From: Algoriphagus lacus
GTDB taxonomy: Bacteria > Bacteroidota > Bacteroidia > Cytophagales > Cyclobacteriaceae
NCBI RefSeq assembly: GCF_003583985.1
Contig: NZ_QXML01000009.1
Location: forward strand, 97,824-161,823
Direction: 5' to 3'
Length of the DNA stretch: 64,000 bases
Of the stretch, positions 17,869 to 25,846 are shown piece by piece. A program made the position numbers and the translations under genes. Below the pieces are notes generated by a model, which saw nothing but the letters and a program-made list of their open reading frames with translations, was not told the DNA's origin and did no database searches. Each line of letters begins with the position of its first letter. The stretch's first letter is position 1.

Positions 17869-18498
17869 TTGATCATGTACACAAACCAAAACATGGATAA
17901 GAATCACCAATTGAAAGAGGAAGATTTAGAATTCGTACGCTCTTTTTTTACCGATTTTGGTATGTTAACTGAAAAGGATATTCGGGATTTTATCAGTCTG
18001 GCCAGTAAGAAGTATCTTGAAAAAAGTGAAAAATTTGTCGCCCAGGATCAAGTGAGCAAAGAAATCGGCTTTGTTTTATCGGGGATTCTTAGGTCTTTTC
18101 ATTCCGATAAAAATGGCAATGAAACCACATTTTGTTTCTCTTTCCCAAACAGCTTGGTTACCTCCTATTCCTCTTACATTACAGGAAATGGGGCTATGGA
18201 AAATATTCAGGCAATCACTTCTGTGGAATTGCTTGTCGTTTCTAAAGAAAAATGGATGGAGTTAATCAAGCGAAGCGCTAATTGGATTGATTTTTTAAGG
18301 CAAATGGCCGAATTCGAATATGTTGCCTTGGAAAAACGAGTTTATCAGTTTCAGAGAGACTCTGCCAGTGAGCGCTACAAGGATTTGGTCAGTAGGTATC
18401 CTGAATATCTTAAGAAAATTCCCCTTCACTATTTAGCTTCTTATTTGGGGATTACCCAGAGGCACCTGAGCAGAATTAGGAAGAATTTTGCTTTATAG
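17869..18498 (+). CDS. Crp/Fnr-family transcriptional regulator (1 of 5)
   Basis: 209 residues. The cyclic-nucleotide-binding beta-barrel is recognisable (KYLEKSEKFVAQDQ, EIGFVLSGILRSF, GNETTFCFSFPNS), followed by the dimer helix and a short C-terminal DNA-binding part, IPLHYLASYLGITQRHLSRIRKN. No FNR-type cysteine cluster is seen. This is the short-tailed Crp form common in Bacteroidota, which often controls the adjacent gene. The first ATG may be at 17869 or at 17893 (MDKNH). The NAD(P)H oxidoreductase starts 64 bases downstream and is probably its target or operon partner. Confidence 0.88.
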   Translation: MIMYTNQNMDKNHQLKEEDLEFVRSFFTDFGMLTEKDIRDFISLASKKYLEKSEKFVAQDQVSKEIGFVLSGILRSFHSDKNGNETTFCFSFPNSLVTSYSSYITGNGAMENIQAITSVELLVVSKEKWMELIKRSANWIDFLRQMAEFEYVALEKRVYQFQRDSASERYKDLVSRYPEYLKKIPLHYLASYLGITQRHLSRIRKNFAL

Positions 18499-18510
18499 AC
18501 AAATGTCCTG
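18495..18510. promoter_or_regulatory. TTRGAC-N4-GTCYAA palindrome, copy 7 (weaker)
   Basis: ATAGAC-AAAT-GTCCTG, overlapping the stop codon of the Crp/Fnr gene and 52 bases before the oxidoreductase start. A near copy (AGGAC-ATTT-GGC on the minus strand) lies at the end of another Crp/Fnr gene near 37675-37684. Confidence 0.3.
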
Positions 18511-18562
18511 AGTGTCCACTGCTCTCAAATCTAATTTTGCCGAAAAACAAGCAAAAAAGATT

Positions 18563-19150
18563 ATGAGAAAAATAGTAGTCATCAACGGGCATCCCAATCC
18601 GGATTCCTTCAACAGAGGTTTGGCTGACGCTTACATGCAGGCGGCAAGTTCTTCCGGTGCAATTGTTAAAGAAATACGAATTGCAGAGCTGGATTTCAAT
18701 CCAAATCTTCAATTTGGATATCAAAGAAGAATGGAGTGGGAGAGTGACCTGGTGGAGTCTTGGGAGAAAATAAAATGGGCGGATCATTTGGTTTGGGTTC
18801 ATCCGGTATGGTGGGGAGGATTGCCTGCTTTGACTAAGGGCTTTATCGATCGCCTTTTTCTTCCCGGTTATGCCTTTAAATACCGAAAGGATTCCGTTTT
18901 TTGGGATAAGTTACTTTCTGGTAAAACTGCAAGAATTCTGACTTCCTTGGATCAGCCTGGATGGTATTATTGGCTAATGTACGGGCGGCCTAGCATCAAT
19001 CAATTGAAAAAATCCACTTTGGAATTTTCTGGAGTAAAACCTGTAAAGGTCTCCACTTTTGGGGTCATCAGGAACTCTACCTCAAACCAGCGTAGCAAGT
19101 GGATGGAAGAAGCAAAAGCATTGGGAAAGAAAGATGCGTTAAAGGGTTGA
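18563..19150 (+). CDS. NAD(P)H oxidoreductase, flavodoxin-like fold (NQO/KefF type)
   Basis: About 195 residues from the ATG at 18563. KIVVINGHPNPDSFN is the FMN/FAD phosphate-binding start of the family; VWVHPVWWGGLPALTKGFIDRLFLPGYAFKY is the diagnostic flavin-contacting block. Such enzymes reduce quinones or electrophiles by two electrons in the cytoplasm. Upstream in-frame codons to a GTG at 18512 are unlikely to be translated since the family starts at the IVVINGHP strand. It follows a Crp/Fnr gene by 64 bases. Confidence 0.88.
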   Translation: MRKIVVINGHPNPDSFNRGLADAYMQAASSSGAIVKEIRIAELDFNPNLQFGYQRRMEWESDLVESWEKIKWADHLVWVHPVWWGGLPALTKGFIDRLFLPGYAFKYRKDSVFWDKLLSGKTARILTSLDQPGWYYWLMYGRPSINQLKKSTLEFSGVKPVKVSTFGVIRNSTSNQRSKWMEEAKALGKKDALKG

Positions 19151-19565
19151 AGGATTTTCCAGTGGAATCCTCGTATTAAGAATTAACCCATGGTTTTACT
19201 CCATTTTCTTTCAGCTTAGAATTAATCTAAAAAATAGCTTGATCGAAAAGGTTGACTGAACTTTAATACCCTAAATTGATTTCCTGAAGTTTGTTTTTCA
19301 ATTAGGAATTAATTCTGATTCCAAATATTCAAGACCTGAATAACCTATTCTGCTGTTCTTAACTGTTCCGCCTACAGACAAGTTTGCTGAATGGCAAACA
19401 AAAGCCTAAGGAAGACGGCATAAAGGCCTCGCTTTTGCCTACACATTTTCTTTATCCCTTATTTCAAGAAACCTTTATTTCTCCGATATGGACTTTGTTC
19501 ACGTATTCCAGATTCTCCGAAAAGAAAATAATTCCTTGTCCGTAGGAACCATTTTTCAAAAAGTT
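19151..19565. other. 415-base intergenic region
   Basis: No gene. A GC-richer stretch at 19385-19430 contains AAAAGC and GCTTTT arms around CGGCATAAAG, a weak hairpin that may end the oxidoreductase transcript. The marR promoter must lie near the right end. Confidence 0.3.
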
Positions 19566-19586
19566 GCGTATTTAACAATATTATAT
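19566..19586. repeat. 21-bp direct repeat at the marR start, putative MarR operator
   Basis: The 21 bases (GCGTATTTAACAATATTATA plus T) end inside the ATG of the MarR gene and recur exactly at 20038. The core TATTTAACAAT occurs three times (19569, 20041, 20056). Position and repetition fit an autoregulatory operator. Confidence 0.55.
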
Positions 19587-20019
19587 GACGGACTTTCAAT
19601 TCGAATCATCGTTTGGGCGTAGGTTGGGTATGGCACATACTGCTATGTTTAGGCATTTGTCCAAATTGATGAAGGAAAAAAATCTTCCCATTACTCCTGA
19701 TCAGTTTCGGGTGCTAACCCATTTATGGAAACAGGATGGCATGCAACAAAGTGAGTTGGCGGTTTGTACAGCCAGAAATAGAGCAAATGTCACCCGAATC
19801 ATTGATATACTGGAAAGAGAGGGGATAGTAATTCGCAAAGATGATCCATCCGACCGAAGAGTTTTTCGGATATATCTGACAGAATTGGGGAAGTCCTTAA
19901 AGGAGGCCACTGCTGAATGTGCCAATCAATCCATTGAAGATTCTCTAGTGGGTATTTCCGGGGAAGAAAGAGGGATCGTGATGAAGGTCTTGAATCAAAT
20001 CGTAAAAAACGTGGGCTAA
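19585..20019 (+). CDS. MarR-family transcriptional regulator
   Basis: 144 residues with the winged helix: ITPDQFRVLTHLWKQDGMQQSELA, RNRANVTRIIDILEREGIVIRK (recognition helix) and DDPSDRRVFRIYLTELGK (wing with the conserved DxRxxxxxLT pattern). MarR proteins are usually repressors released by small phenolic or oxidising ligands. An exact 21-bp repeat covers its start codon and reappears before the next gene, so it probably represses itself and the downstream genes (SnoaL-like, unknown, pirin, SRPBCC). Confidence 0.9.
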   Translation: MTDFQFESSFGRRLGMAHTAMFRHLSKLMKEKNLPITPDQFRVLTHLWKQDGMQQSELAVCTARNRANVTRIIDILEREGIVIRKDDPSDRRVFRIYLTELGKSLKEATAECANQSIEDSLVGISGEERGIVMKVLNQIVKNVG

Positions 20020-20037
20020 AATTTTATCCATATTGAT

Positions 20038-20066
20038 GCGTATTTAACAATATTATATTTAACAAT
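20038..20066. promoter_or_regulatory. second copy of the 21-bp repeat plus extra half-site
   Basis: Bases 20038-20058 repeat 19566-19586 exactly; a further TATTTAACAAT at 20056-20066 lies 15 bases from the one at 20041. The block ends 42 bases before the SnoaL-like gene. Probable MarR operator, by inference. Confidence 0.55.
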
Positions 20067-20108
20067 TATTAAATCAACAATTATCCATTCACCATAAGCT
20101 AACTGACT

Positions 20109-20561
20109 ATGAAACTTTCAGTACAGGATTTACTTGAAATCCAAAATTTGATTGCCACCTATACGGTTGCTACAGACAACAAGGATGTTGACGGATTCAT
20201 GAACTGCTGGGTGTCTCCTGAAGAATTTGAGGGATATGACAGCGGCGCCTTCGGCAACATGAAAACTTGGGAAGAATTAAAGGCCTTTGAAGCTCACCAT
20301 GTTGGAGAAGGAGGAGATGCCAATGGGAAAAGACATCAAGCAACAAACGTGATTATTAAGCCGATCTCTGATAATGAGGTACATGTTACCCATGACATGA
20401 TAGTCTTGGAAGTAGCTGCCATTCCTATGGTTATCGCCAGTGGGCGGTACAATGACAGTAAAGTTGTCCGAACTGATCAGGGATGGAAGTTCAAGTGGAG
20501 AAAACTGGATGTTGACTCAGGTTTTTTCAACCTGCTGGAAAAGTGGAAAGGGGAGCACTAA
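20109..20561 (+). CDS. SnoaL-like / NTF2-fold protein
   Basis: 150 residues. LLEIQNLIATYTVATDNKDVDGFMNCW is the helical start and RHQATNVIIKPISDNEVHVTHDMIVLE and GRYNDSKVVRTDQGWKFKWRKLDVD the curved sheet of the SnoaL-like (NTF2-fold) family, which includes polyketide cyclases, dehydratases and many small-molecule-binding proteins. No catalytic residues can be named with confidence. The likely MarR operator just upstream suggests induction by a small aromatic or oxidant. Confidence 0.8.
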   Translation: MKLSVQDLLEIQNLIATYTVATDNKDVDGFMNCWVSPEEFEGYDSGAFGNMKTWEELKAFEAHHVGEGGDANGKRHQATNVIIKPISDNEVHVTHDMIVLEVAAIPMVIASGRYNDSKVVRTDQGWKFKWRKLDVDSGFFNLLEKWKGEH

Positions 20562-20764
20562 ACCTGTAAAAAATAAGTGATGCCATTGGTTGGTGTCCTT
20601 TGAATTTCACCCTTCCTATACTGGATTTACAGATCCGATATCCTGAATCTCAATAGGATTTTGTCTTTCCAAAGAAGAAGGGTGAAGTTATCCTCCTCCT
20701 TTCAACTGTAGTTATTCTTATCAAGTAAATCCAATTCAACTGTTAACCCTGGTAAAAAGTGAAA

Positions 20765-21118
20765 ATGAAAGAGAATTTATTGTCAGAAATCAAAGGTTCC
20801 GAAAATGCTCCGGTGATCATTTTATTCGGAGGAAACCCATTCCGAAGGGATGAGGTGGTAAGATTACTTGCTTCATTGGGAGACATCAGTGTCTATGGAA
20901 CATTGGGGGAAGAAGAAGGAATGGCAAAAATTGAAGCACTCGGACGCAAGGTAGATTTGATTCTGATCGGTGGGAGGTATTCTGAAGCTCAACGCGATCG
21001 AATAAAGAAGTGGGTGAAAGAGAACCTTCATGGCGTGGAAGTAACACAACCCGGCTTTGATTATCCTTATTCCAACGCAGCCATTTATGCTGATGTAAAG
21101 GTCAAGTTGAACTTGTAA
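20765..21118 (+). CDS. hypothetical protein with Rossmann-like pattern
   Basis: About 118 residues. Alternating strands and helices (APVIILFGG, ISVYGTLGEEE, VDLILIGGRYS) suggest a small alpha/beta receiver- or Rossmann-like fold; there is no glycine-rich nucleotide loop or phospho-acceptor Asp pattern I would trust. The ATG at 20765 is preferred over the GTG at 20759. It lies between the SnoaL-like and pirin genes and may share their regulation. I do not recognise the family. Confidence 0.7.
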   Translation: MKENLLSEIKGSENAPVIILFGGNPFRRDEVVRLLASLGDISVYGTLGEEEGMAKIEALGRKVDLILIGGRYSEAQRDRIKKWVKENLHGVEVTQPGFDYPYSNAAIYADVKVKLNL

Positions 21119-21312
21119 CCGATTCATTTTTTAGGAATTCACAAACTGCGAGGGGTTAAAATACCGGTTTTTTACTTTGAGGTCCTTGGATTTTGGGCCA
21201 AGGGAACTGGACGGTTGTGATAGTGCAGTACAAGGAGGCTGTGTTCTCCGGTCAATAGGACCGAATAACTAACGCCTTGTTAAAGAAAATTAATTCCAAC
21301 ACTAGATTAGAC

Positions 21313-21993
21313 ATGAAAACAAATTTAATCAGACGGCAAGATCGTCAAATCTCCACCAAAGACTGGAGAATCGCCTGGCATGAATACTTTCCAGGAAGAA
21401 CTCGGTTTGGACAATTGACAGGGTTCAATTTTGATGTAGTTTCCCCGGGACAAGGCTTTCCAATGCATTCACATCGGGATATGGAAATCATTACTATTCC
21501 TACAGAAGGTGAACAATTTCATAAAGACAGTTTGGGAAATTCACAAATTATTGGACTTGGAATGATTCAGCTGATGAGTGCGGGTAGCGGCATTTATCAT
21601 TCTGAAATGAATGCATCCGATCTTTTTCCATTCAAAAGTTATCAGATTTGGATTTACCCCAATGAGAAAAATCTCAGTCCCAGCTATCAGCAAAAACAGT
21701 ATGATCCATTGCGTACGGGAATTCAGCTTTTGGTTTCTCCAAATGCAGAGGCGGATAGCCTTAGAATTCATCAGTCTGCATGGTTATACTATGCCAACTT
21801 TAGTCAAAATTCTCCTGTTACTTTTACACCAAGGACTGATACTCAATCAGTTTATATTCAGGTAATAAAAGGAAATATTTCAGTCAATGGAATAGAAAAA
21901 ATCCAAACTGAGGACTCCATTGAAATTGAGCCGGACCAACCTTTTCAAATCTATTTTGCGGAAGACTCACAACTGATCCTCATTGAATCTTAA
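21313..21993 (+). CDS. pirin family protein (bicupin)
   Basis: About 226 residues from the ATG at 21313. The N-terminal cupin has GFPMHSHRDMEIITI and SAGSGIYHSEMN, giving the His-His-His-Glu metal site of pirins (YhhW type, some with quercetin 2,3-dioxygenase activity). The C-terminal cupin is degenerate, as usual. The protein is cytoplasmic. A TTG 36 bases earlier is not a convincing start. The SRPBCC gene follows after 14 bases, likely in one operon. Confidence 0.9.
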   Translation: MKTNLIRRQDRQISTKDWRIAWHEYFPGRTRFGQLTGFNFDVVSPGQGFPMHSHRDMEIITIPTEGEQFHKDSLGNSQIIGLGMIQLMSAGSGIYHSEMNASDLFPFKSYQIWIYPNEKNLSPSYQQKQYDPLRTGIQLLVSPNAEADSLRIHQSAWLYYANFSQNSPVTFTPRTDTQSVYIQVIKGNISVNGIEKIQTEDSIEIEPDQPFQIYFAEDSQLILIES

Positions 21994-22007
21994 CCTTTTT
22001 TTCAGGA

Positions 22008-22508
22008 ATGACACTACTTTATGTTTTATTGGGCTTGGCCTTGATCATCCTAGCACTTAGTTTCACCAGTTTTGAAATCAATGAAAAAGTTGAAATAGTA
22101 GCACCAATTGAAAAGGTTTGGTCAACAATTATAGATTTCGAATCCTATTCCAAATGGAATAGTCAGCTTGAATATCTGGGAGGCCAGGTAAAACCAAACG
22201 GAATCCTACACTTGAGACTTGCAGCTGAAGGAACAAAGCCCTATGAATTTAAACCCTTGGTCAGCCAGTGGGAAGAACACAAAAGATTTGCTTGGTTGGC
22301 TAAAACTGGTTTGCCTCGGATTTTTGATGGAGAACATTTTTTTGAGCTGGAGCCAATAGATGAAAATACCACCTTGGTTACCAACAGGGAGGAGTATCGT
22401 GGTGTTTTATCTTTAATCATGAAAAATCAACCCATGATGAAGGCAGCTCCAAAAGGATTCATAAAAATGAATAGGGAGCTGAAATCCCATTTGGAGCAAC
22501 TATCATAG
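22008..22508 (+). CDS. SRPBCC-family protein with N-terminal membrane segment
   Basis: 166 residues. A hydrophobic stretch at residues 3-20 (LLYVLLGLALIILALSF) precedes an SRPBCC (START-like, polyketide-cyclase) domain: INEKVEIVAPIEKVWSTIIDFESYSKWN, then FEL-EPIDENTTLVTNREEYRG. Such domains bind hydrophobic small molecules in a deep cavity. It follows the pirin gene by 14 bases and probably belongs to the same transcript. Confidence 0.82.
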   Translation: MTLLYVLLGLALIILALSFTSFEINEKVEIVAPIEKVWSTIIDFESYSKWNSQLEYLGGQVKPNGILHLRLAAEGTKPYEFKPLVSQWEEHKRFAWLAKTGLPRIFDGEHFFELEPIDENTTLVTNREEYRGVLSLIMKNQPMMKAAPKGFIKMNRELKSHLEQLS

Positions 22509-22998
22509 GTATTACTGGTGTATGTCTTTGCCAATGTTGCTCAAAGGGAAAGGATGAGATGGTGTTTAATACCAATGGAAATAAGAGGAACGACAGGTAT
22601 TGGGTTTCAACTAAATATAAGTTTGATATAAGTTTGAAAAATCTCTTCAAGAAAATTTCCCAATTCAGGTTGAAGAACTTGCTGAAAGCATCACCTGTTT
22701 AGGATCGATTACCTGAATGCACCCATCCATTTCCCTGATAAATTTACCCTTTCCTTTTCCGGCTTCCTTCCATAGAATCCCCTGCTAGGCCCGTTTATTA
22801 TATTGATGTGGAAAGGAAGTATAAGAGTCTGGGTTTGAAAATCCCCCAAAAAATCCCCCAAAAACTGGCGTCACAAATTGATCAGATTCATTTTTCTGAA
22901 AGCACTCTTATGTTTCTTTGTGACACAGAACTGGGATATGACAGTCAGGAGATTTGAGGTTAAGTACATTCAGCCGGTTTTTTTAACTGATTTTCCCT
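22509..22998. other. 490-base region with a start-less coding remnant
   Basis: A frame without ATG, GTG or TTG start at its left end runs from 22742 to a TGA at 22955-22957 and reads like protein (PARPVYYIDVERKYKSLGLK, then IDQIHFSESTLMFLCDTELG). It may be the 3-prime part of a truncated gene. I cannot name the family and nothing else is seen. Confidence 0.3.
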
Positions 22999-23616
22999 AT
23001 GAAATTTAGAAAAGTCCACTTCCTATCAGGATTGATTATTTCCGTTTTTATCGGAATGCATCTAATCAATCATGGATCTGCAGTACTGGGTGAGGAAAAG
23101 CATATTGAGGTAATGAACTCTTTCCGAAAAATCTACCGAAATGTATTTTTGGAAACCATTCTTATTTCTGCTGTAGTAGTTCAGATTTTTTCGGGACTTA
23201 GCCTTTTTAGATCAAGGAAAAATCAGGTGAGAAGTTTTTTTGAAAACTTACCTTATTGGTCTGGTTTATACCTGGCTTTTTTTCTGTTAATTCATTTAAG
23301 CGCAGTTTTTTTTGGCAGGTTGGTTTTGGATTTGGATACCAACTTTTATTTCGGTGCGGCGGGATTGAATACTTTTCCCTATAATCTGTTCTTTATCCCT
23401 TACTATAGTCTGGCAATAGTCAGCTTCTTCGGGCATATTTCAGCTATTCACTTTCGTAAAATGAATGGAAATCTTCTGTTCATGAGTCCCAAAAACCAGG
23501 CAGTGGCGATTCTGATTTTTGGTTTCATTGTCACATTCTTTTTGATTTTCAACCTTACCAATGGGTTCCAGGGAGTTGAGATTCCAGATGAATACGGAGT
23601 GTTGACAGGGAATTGA
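22999..23616 (+). CDS. multi-helix membrane protein resembling a diheme cytochrome b subunit
   Basis: 205 residues with five hydrophobic helices (about 7-24, 50-68, 86-106, 131-150, 168-188). Histidines fall inside or at the ends of helices: FLSG-GMHLINH (His21, His25), FFLLIHLSAVFFGR and VSFFGHISAIHFRK. This is the layout of fumarate/succinate-dehydrogenase-type membrane anchors that bind two b hemes and a quinone. No flavoprotein or iron-sulfur subunit is adjacent, so it would be an orphan. The heme assignment is an inference from helix and histidine spacing. Confidence 0.7.
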   Translation: MKFRKVHFLSGLIISVFIGMHLINHGSAVLGEEKHIEVMNSFRKIYRNVFLETILISAVVVQIFSGLSLFRSRKNQVRSFFENLPYWSGLYLAFFLLIHLSAVFFGRLVLDLDTNFYFGAAGLNTFPYNLFFIPYYSLAIVSFFGHISAIHFRKMNGNLLFMSPKNQAVAILIFGFIVTFFLIFNLTNGFQGVEIPDEYGVLTGN

Positions 23617-23835
23617 TTGGATTAATTGTAATTTTTTGAATTTGCCAACTGGAATTCTATAAAAATAACTTTCTGAATTATTGATTTTTTGACGGAACCC
23701 ATTTCCGCAATCAAGCAACTTTTCTCATGAATAATCAGGCTTATATGTAATGAAAAGTGGGGCGACCGATTTTTAGAAAGAAAGTAAGATTTATTCAACC
23801 TGTTGCTTTTATCTACTCCCTGCTCCAGCCAAGTT

Positions 23836-23902
23836 AGCGGGGAATGGTCACACGGGACAAGAGACTACGGCATAAAGCCAGCTCACTTCCCCCGCTTTTT
23901 TA
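23836..23902 (+). other. hairpin followed by T-run in the ardC leader
   Basis: AGCGGGG at 23836-23842 pairs with CCCCGCT at 23890-23896, followed by TTTTTATT. The enclosed ~47 bases include CACACGGG and GGCATAAAGCC. It lies about 80 bases before the ardC start and could be a terminator for an upstream RNA or an attenuator of ardC. Confidence 0.4.
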
Positions 23903-23984
23903 TTCCGTTTCCTCTTGCCCTTAGTGCCCCTTTTCCGCTGGGGATTGCTGTATCAGTTCACATCAACTTAAACCGTTCAAAAAG

Positions 23985-24956
23985 ATGAAAACAACAGCAA
24001 AAAACTCCCGGAAAACCGTAAAGGTGAAGGTTTCCAATTCCAGAAAAGGAGAGGTGGAAACAAAACATTCTCCGACGGATGTCTACGAGAATTTTACCAG
24101 ATTGATCCTGGACAAATTGGAGCAGGGAATTGTACCCTGGTATCAACCTTGGAATACCAAAGGTCTGCCTTCCAACTACCTTACCAAGAAGCCTTACCGA
24201 GGAATCAACTTTTGGCTTTTGATATCGCTTAACCATGAAATGCCCTATTACCTGACGTTTCAGCAGGCCAAAGAGCTGGGAGGGATGGTAAAAAAGGGTT
24301 CCAGAGCGATTCCAATCTGTTATTGGAATTATGTCTTCAAACACAAGGAAACCGGTAGGACGATTCCTGAAGGATTGCTTGCGGATTATCCGATTGAAAG
24401 CCTGACCAAAGTCTGCTTTCTGAAAGAATATAAGGTATTTCCCATTGAACAGATTGAAGGAATTGACTGGGTGCTTCCTGAACAGGCGGAAGACAGAAGT
24501 TTGCCTGTTTTGGATCGCTGCGAATCGGTTTACTCAGAAATGTATGAACCGCCTCGATTCATCCATGACAAAGAGGAGGCCTTTTACCATCCCAAATTGG
24601 ACCTGATCAATCTTCCTCCCAAACCAAGGTTCAAATCTGTGGAAGATTACTATGCGGTACTCTATCATGAATTGGTTCACTCGACAGGCCATCACAGCAG
24701 ACTGAACCGACCGGGTGTGGAGGAAATTGACTATTTCGGATCTGAGAACTACAGCAACGAGGAGCTCATTGCCGAAATGGGTGCCGGGTACTTATGCGGC
24801 TTTACCGGAATTCAAAACAAGCGTCTGGTAGATAACCAGGCGTCTTACATCCAAAACTGGATAGCAAGGCTGAAAAACGACAAGCAACTGCTTATCGATG
24901 CGGCATCCAAGGCGCAAAAGGCAGTGGACTACATCCTCAATGTTTGTCCATTTTAG
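23985..24956 (+). CDS. ArdC-like antirestriction protein
   Basis: 323 residues. The N-terminal ssDNA-binding domain is clear (DVYENFTRLILDKLEQGIVPWYQPW, LPSNYLTKKPYRGINFWLL), and the C-terminal zincin-like peptidase domain has HELVHSTGHH (about residue 228) and the third ligand in EELIAEMGAGYLCG. ArdC proteins protect incoming single-stranded DNA from restriction and are carried by plasmids and integrative conjugative elements; here no other transfer gene is near. The 3-prime end and terminator are repeated at 55466-55602, 30.6 kb away. A basic, unstructured N-terminal ~25 residues precede the first domain. Confidence 0.92.
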   Translation: MKTTAKNSRKTVKVKVSNSRKGEVETKHSPTDVYENFTRLILDKLEQGIVPWYQPWNTKGLPSNYLTKKPYRGINFWLLISLNHEMPYYLTFQQAKELGGMVKKGSRAIPICYWNYVFKHKETGRTIPEGLLADYPIESLTKVCFLKEYKVFPIEQIEGIDWVLPEQAEDRSLPVLDRCESVYSEMYEPPRFIHDKEEAFYHPKLDLINLPPKPRFKSVEDYYAVLYHELVHSTGHHSRLNRPGVEEIDYFGSENYSNEELIAEMGAGYLCGFTGIQNKRLVDNQASYIQNWIARLKNDKQLLIDAASKAQKAVDYILNVCPF

Positions 24957-24979
24957 GAAAAGGGGGAAGCCCCTTTTTT
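24957..24979 (+). terminator. rho-independent terminator of ardC
   Basis: AAAAGGGG-GAAG-CCCCTTTT then T-run directly after the stop codon. The same hairpin follows the ardC fragment at 55577. Confidence 0.85.
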
Positions 24980-24991
24980 GGTCGTCCCTTA

Positions 24992-25270
24992 TTAAGGACA
25001 CCCCGGGAGGTTATACACTAAAGAAAAGTCCTTTGATTCCGAGGCTAAAGCCAAATACCCCTCGCCTTTTCCACTCACCAAAAAATCATAAGTCTTTCCT
25101 TCAAGAGTAATAAAAAACTCCATTTCTCCTGACTTTATGAAGTCATTGGCTTTTTCAAGGGTTAGGCTCCAGGTTTCACCCAGGGGATTTTTGCCTCCTA
25201 TATGACTTAACTTGAGGCCTTCAGGAGATTTGACCGTTTTTATACACAGGATTTGAAATCGATGTGACAT
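24992..25270 (-). CDS. DUF3892 domain protein
   Basis: 92 residues. FQILCIKTV, HIGGKNPLGETWSLTLEKANDFIKSG and EFFITLEGKTYDFLVSG match DUF3892, a small family whose members usually start with an (x)I(x)CI strand and share the GG-x-N-x-x-G-x-x-W motif. The function is unknown. It converges with ardC, sharing the short terminator region. Confidence 0.75.
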   Translation of the reverse strand: MSHRFQILCIKTVKSPEGLKLSHIGGKNPLGETWSLTLEKANDFIKSGEMEFFITLEGKTYDFLVSGKGEGYLALASESKDFSLVYNLPGCP

Positions 25271-25570
25271 TTAATTTAAATCTATTTGCTGGTCCAAGTC
25301 TCGATACACTACCACAAGGATAGAAATTTTAAAATTTGATCGATTTTTTTCTTAGTTTTTTTTCAAAAAGGAAATAAACCTCATTCTTTGGGATGGGAAA
25401 ATGAATTTATTCCTACTCCTGCCATGAACTGGAAGAGTTAGGAGAATTACCAGGGTTAAATTTGGTTCTATCTTTGAACACTATGATCCTACCATATTTA
25501 GAGTGATACTAGGTTCATCGGAAATTTCGAAAAGTATTTTCGCTTTCCCCACCAAATCCACAAATACAAA
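25271..25570. other. 300-base divergent spacer
   Basis: Separates the divergent DUF3892 and 91-residue genes. Nothing recognisable beyond AT-rich sequence. Confidence 0.3.
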
Positions 25571-25846
25571 ATGGAAAAAACGAACTGGAATAATGCAATA
25601 GACAAGGCTTTGGAGGTCTTGAGAATGTCCGATAAAGGTTATGTAATGCTGGATATGTATAATAACCTGATCACTCCTGAAGAGGCAGCTTTTAATAAGG
25701 TCAGTGTTGTACCTTATAACGCTTTGAAATTTATTGAAAACCAGTTTAGAGTTTTAGGTTTGGATATCGCCGATAAAACCGTTCGAATCAAGTTAATTGC
25801 CCTACTCGAAGAATTTGATCGGATTTCCAAAGAGAAGTTAGCCTAG
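25571..25846 (+). CDS. small hypothetical protein
   Basis: 91 residues, soluble, largely helical (AIDKALEVLRMSDKGYVMLD, KLIALLEEFDRISKEKLA). No motif that I can tie to a family. The codon pattern and lack of repeats suggest a real gene. It stands alone, in plus orientation, between the DUF3892 gene and a long spacer before the ECF operon. Confidence 0.6.
   Translation: MEKTNWNNAIDKALEVLRMSDKGYVMLDMYNNLITPEEAAFNKVSVVPYNALKFIENQFRVLGLDIADKTVRIKLIALLEEFDRISKEKLA

Noticed and set aside
18476..18802. Minus-strand frame of 108 codons over the oxidoreductase start
   Set aside because: It overlaps two well-supported genes and has no recognisable feature.
19385..23905. Shared CGGCATAAAG inside two weak hairpins (19410 and 23868)
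   Set aside because: A shared 10-mer is expected by chance many times in 64 kb, and the surrounding pairing is not similar enough to claim a common RNA family.
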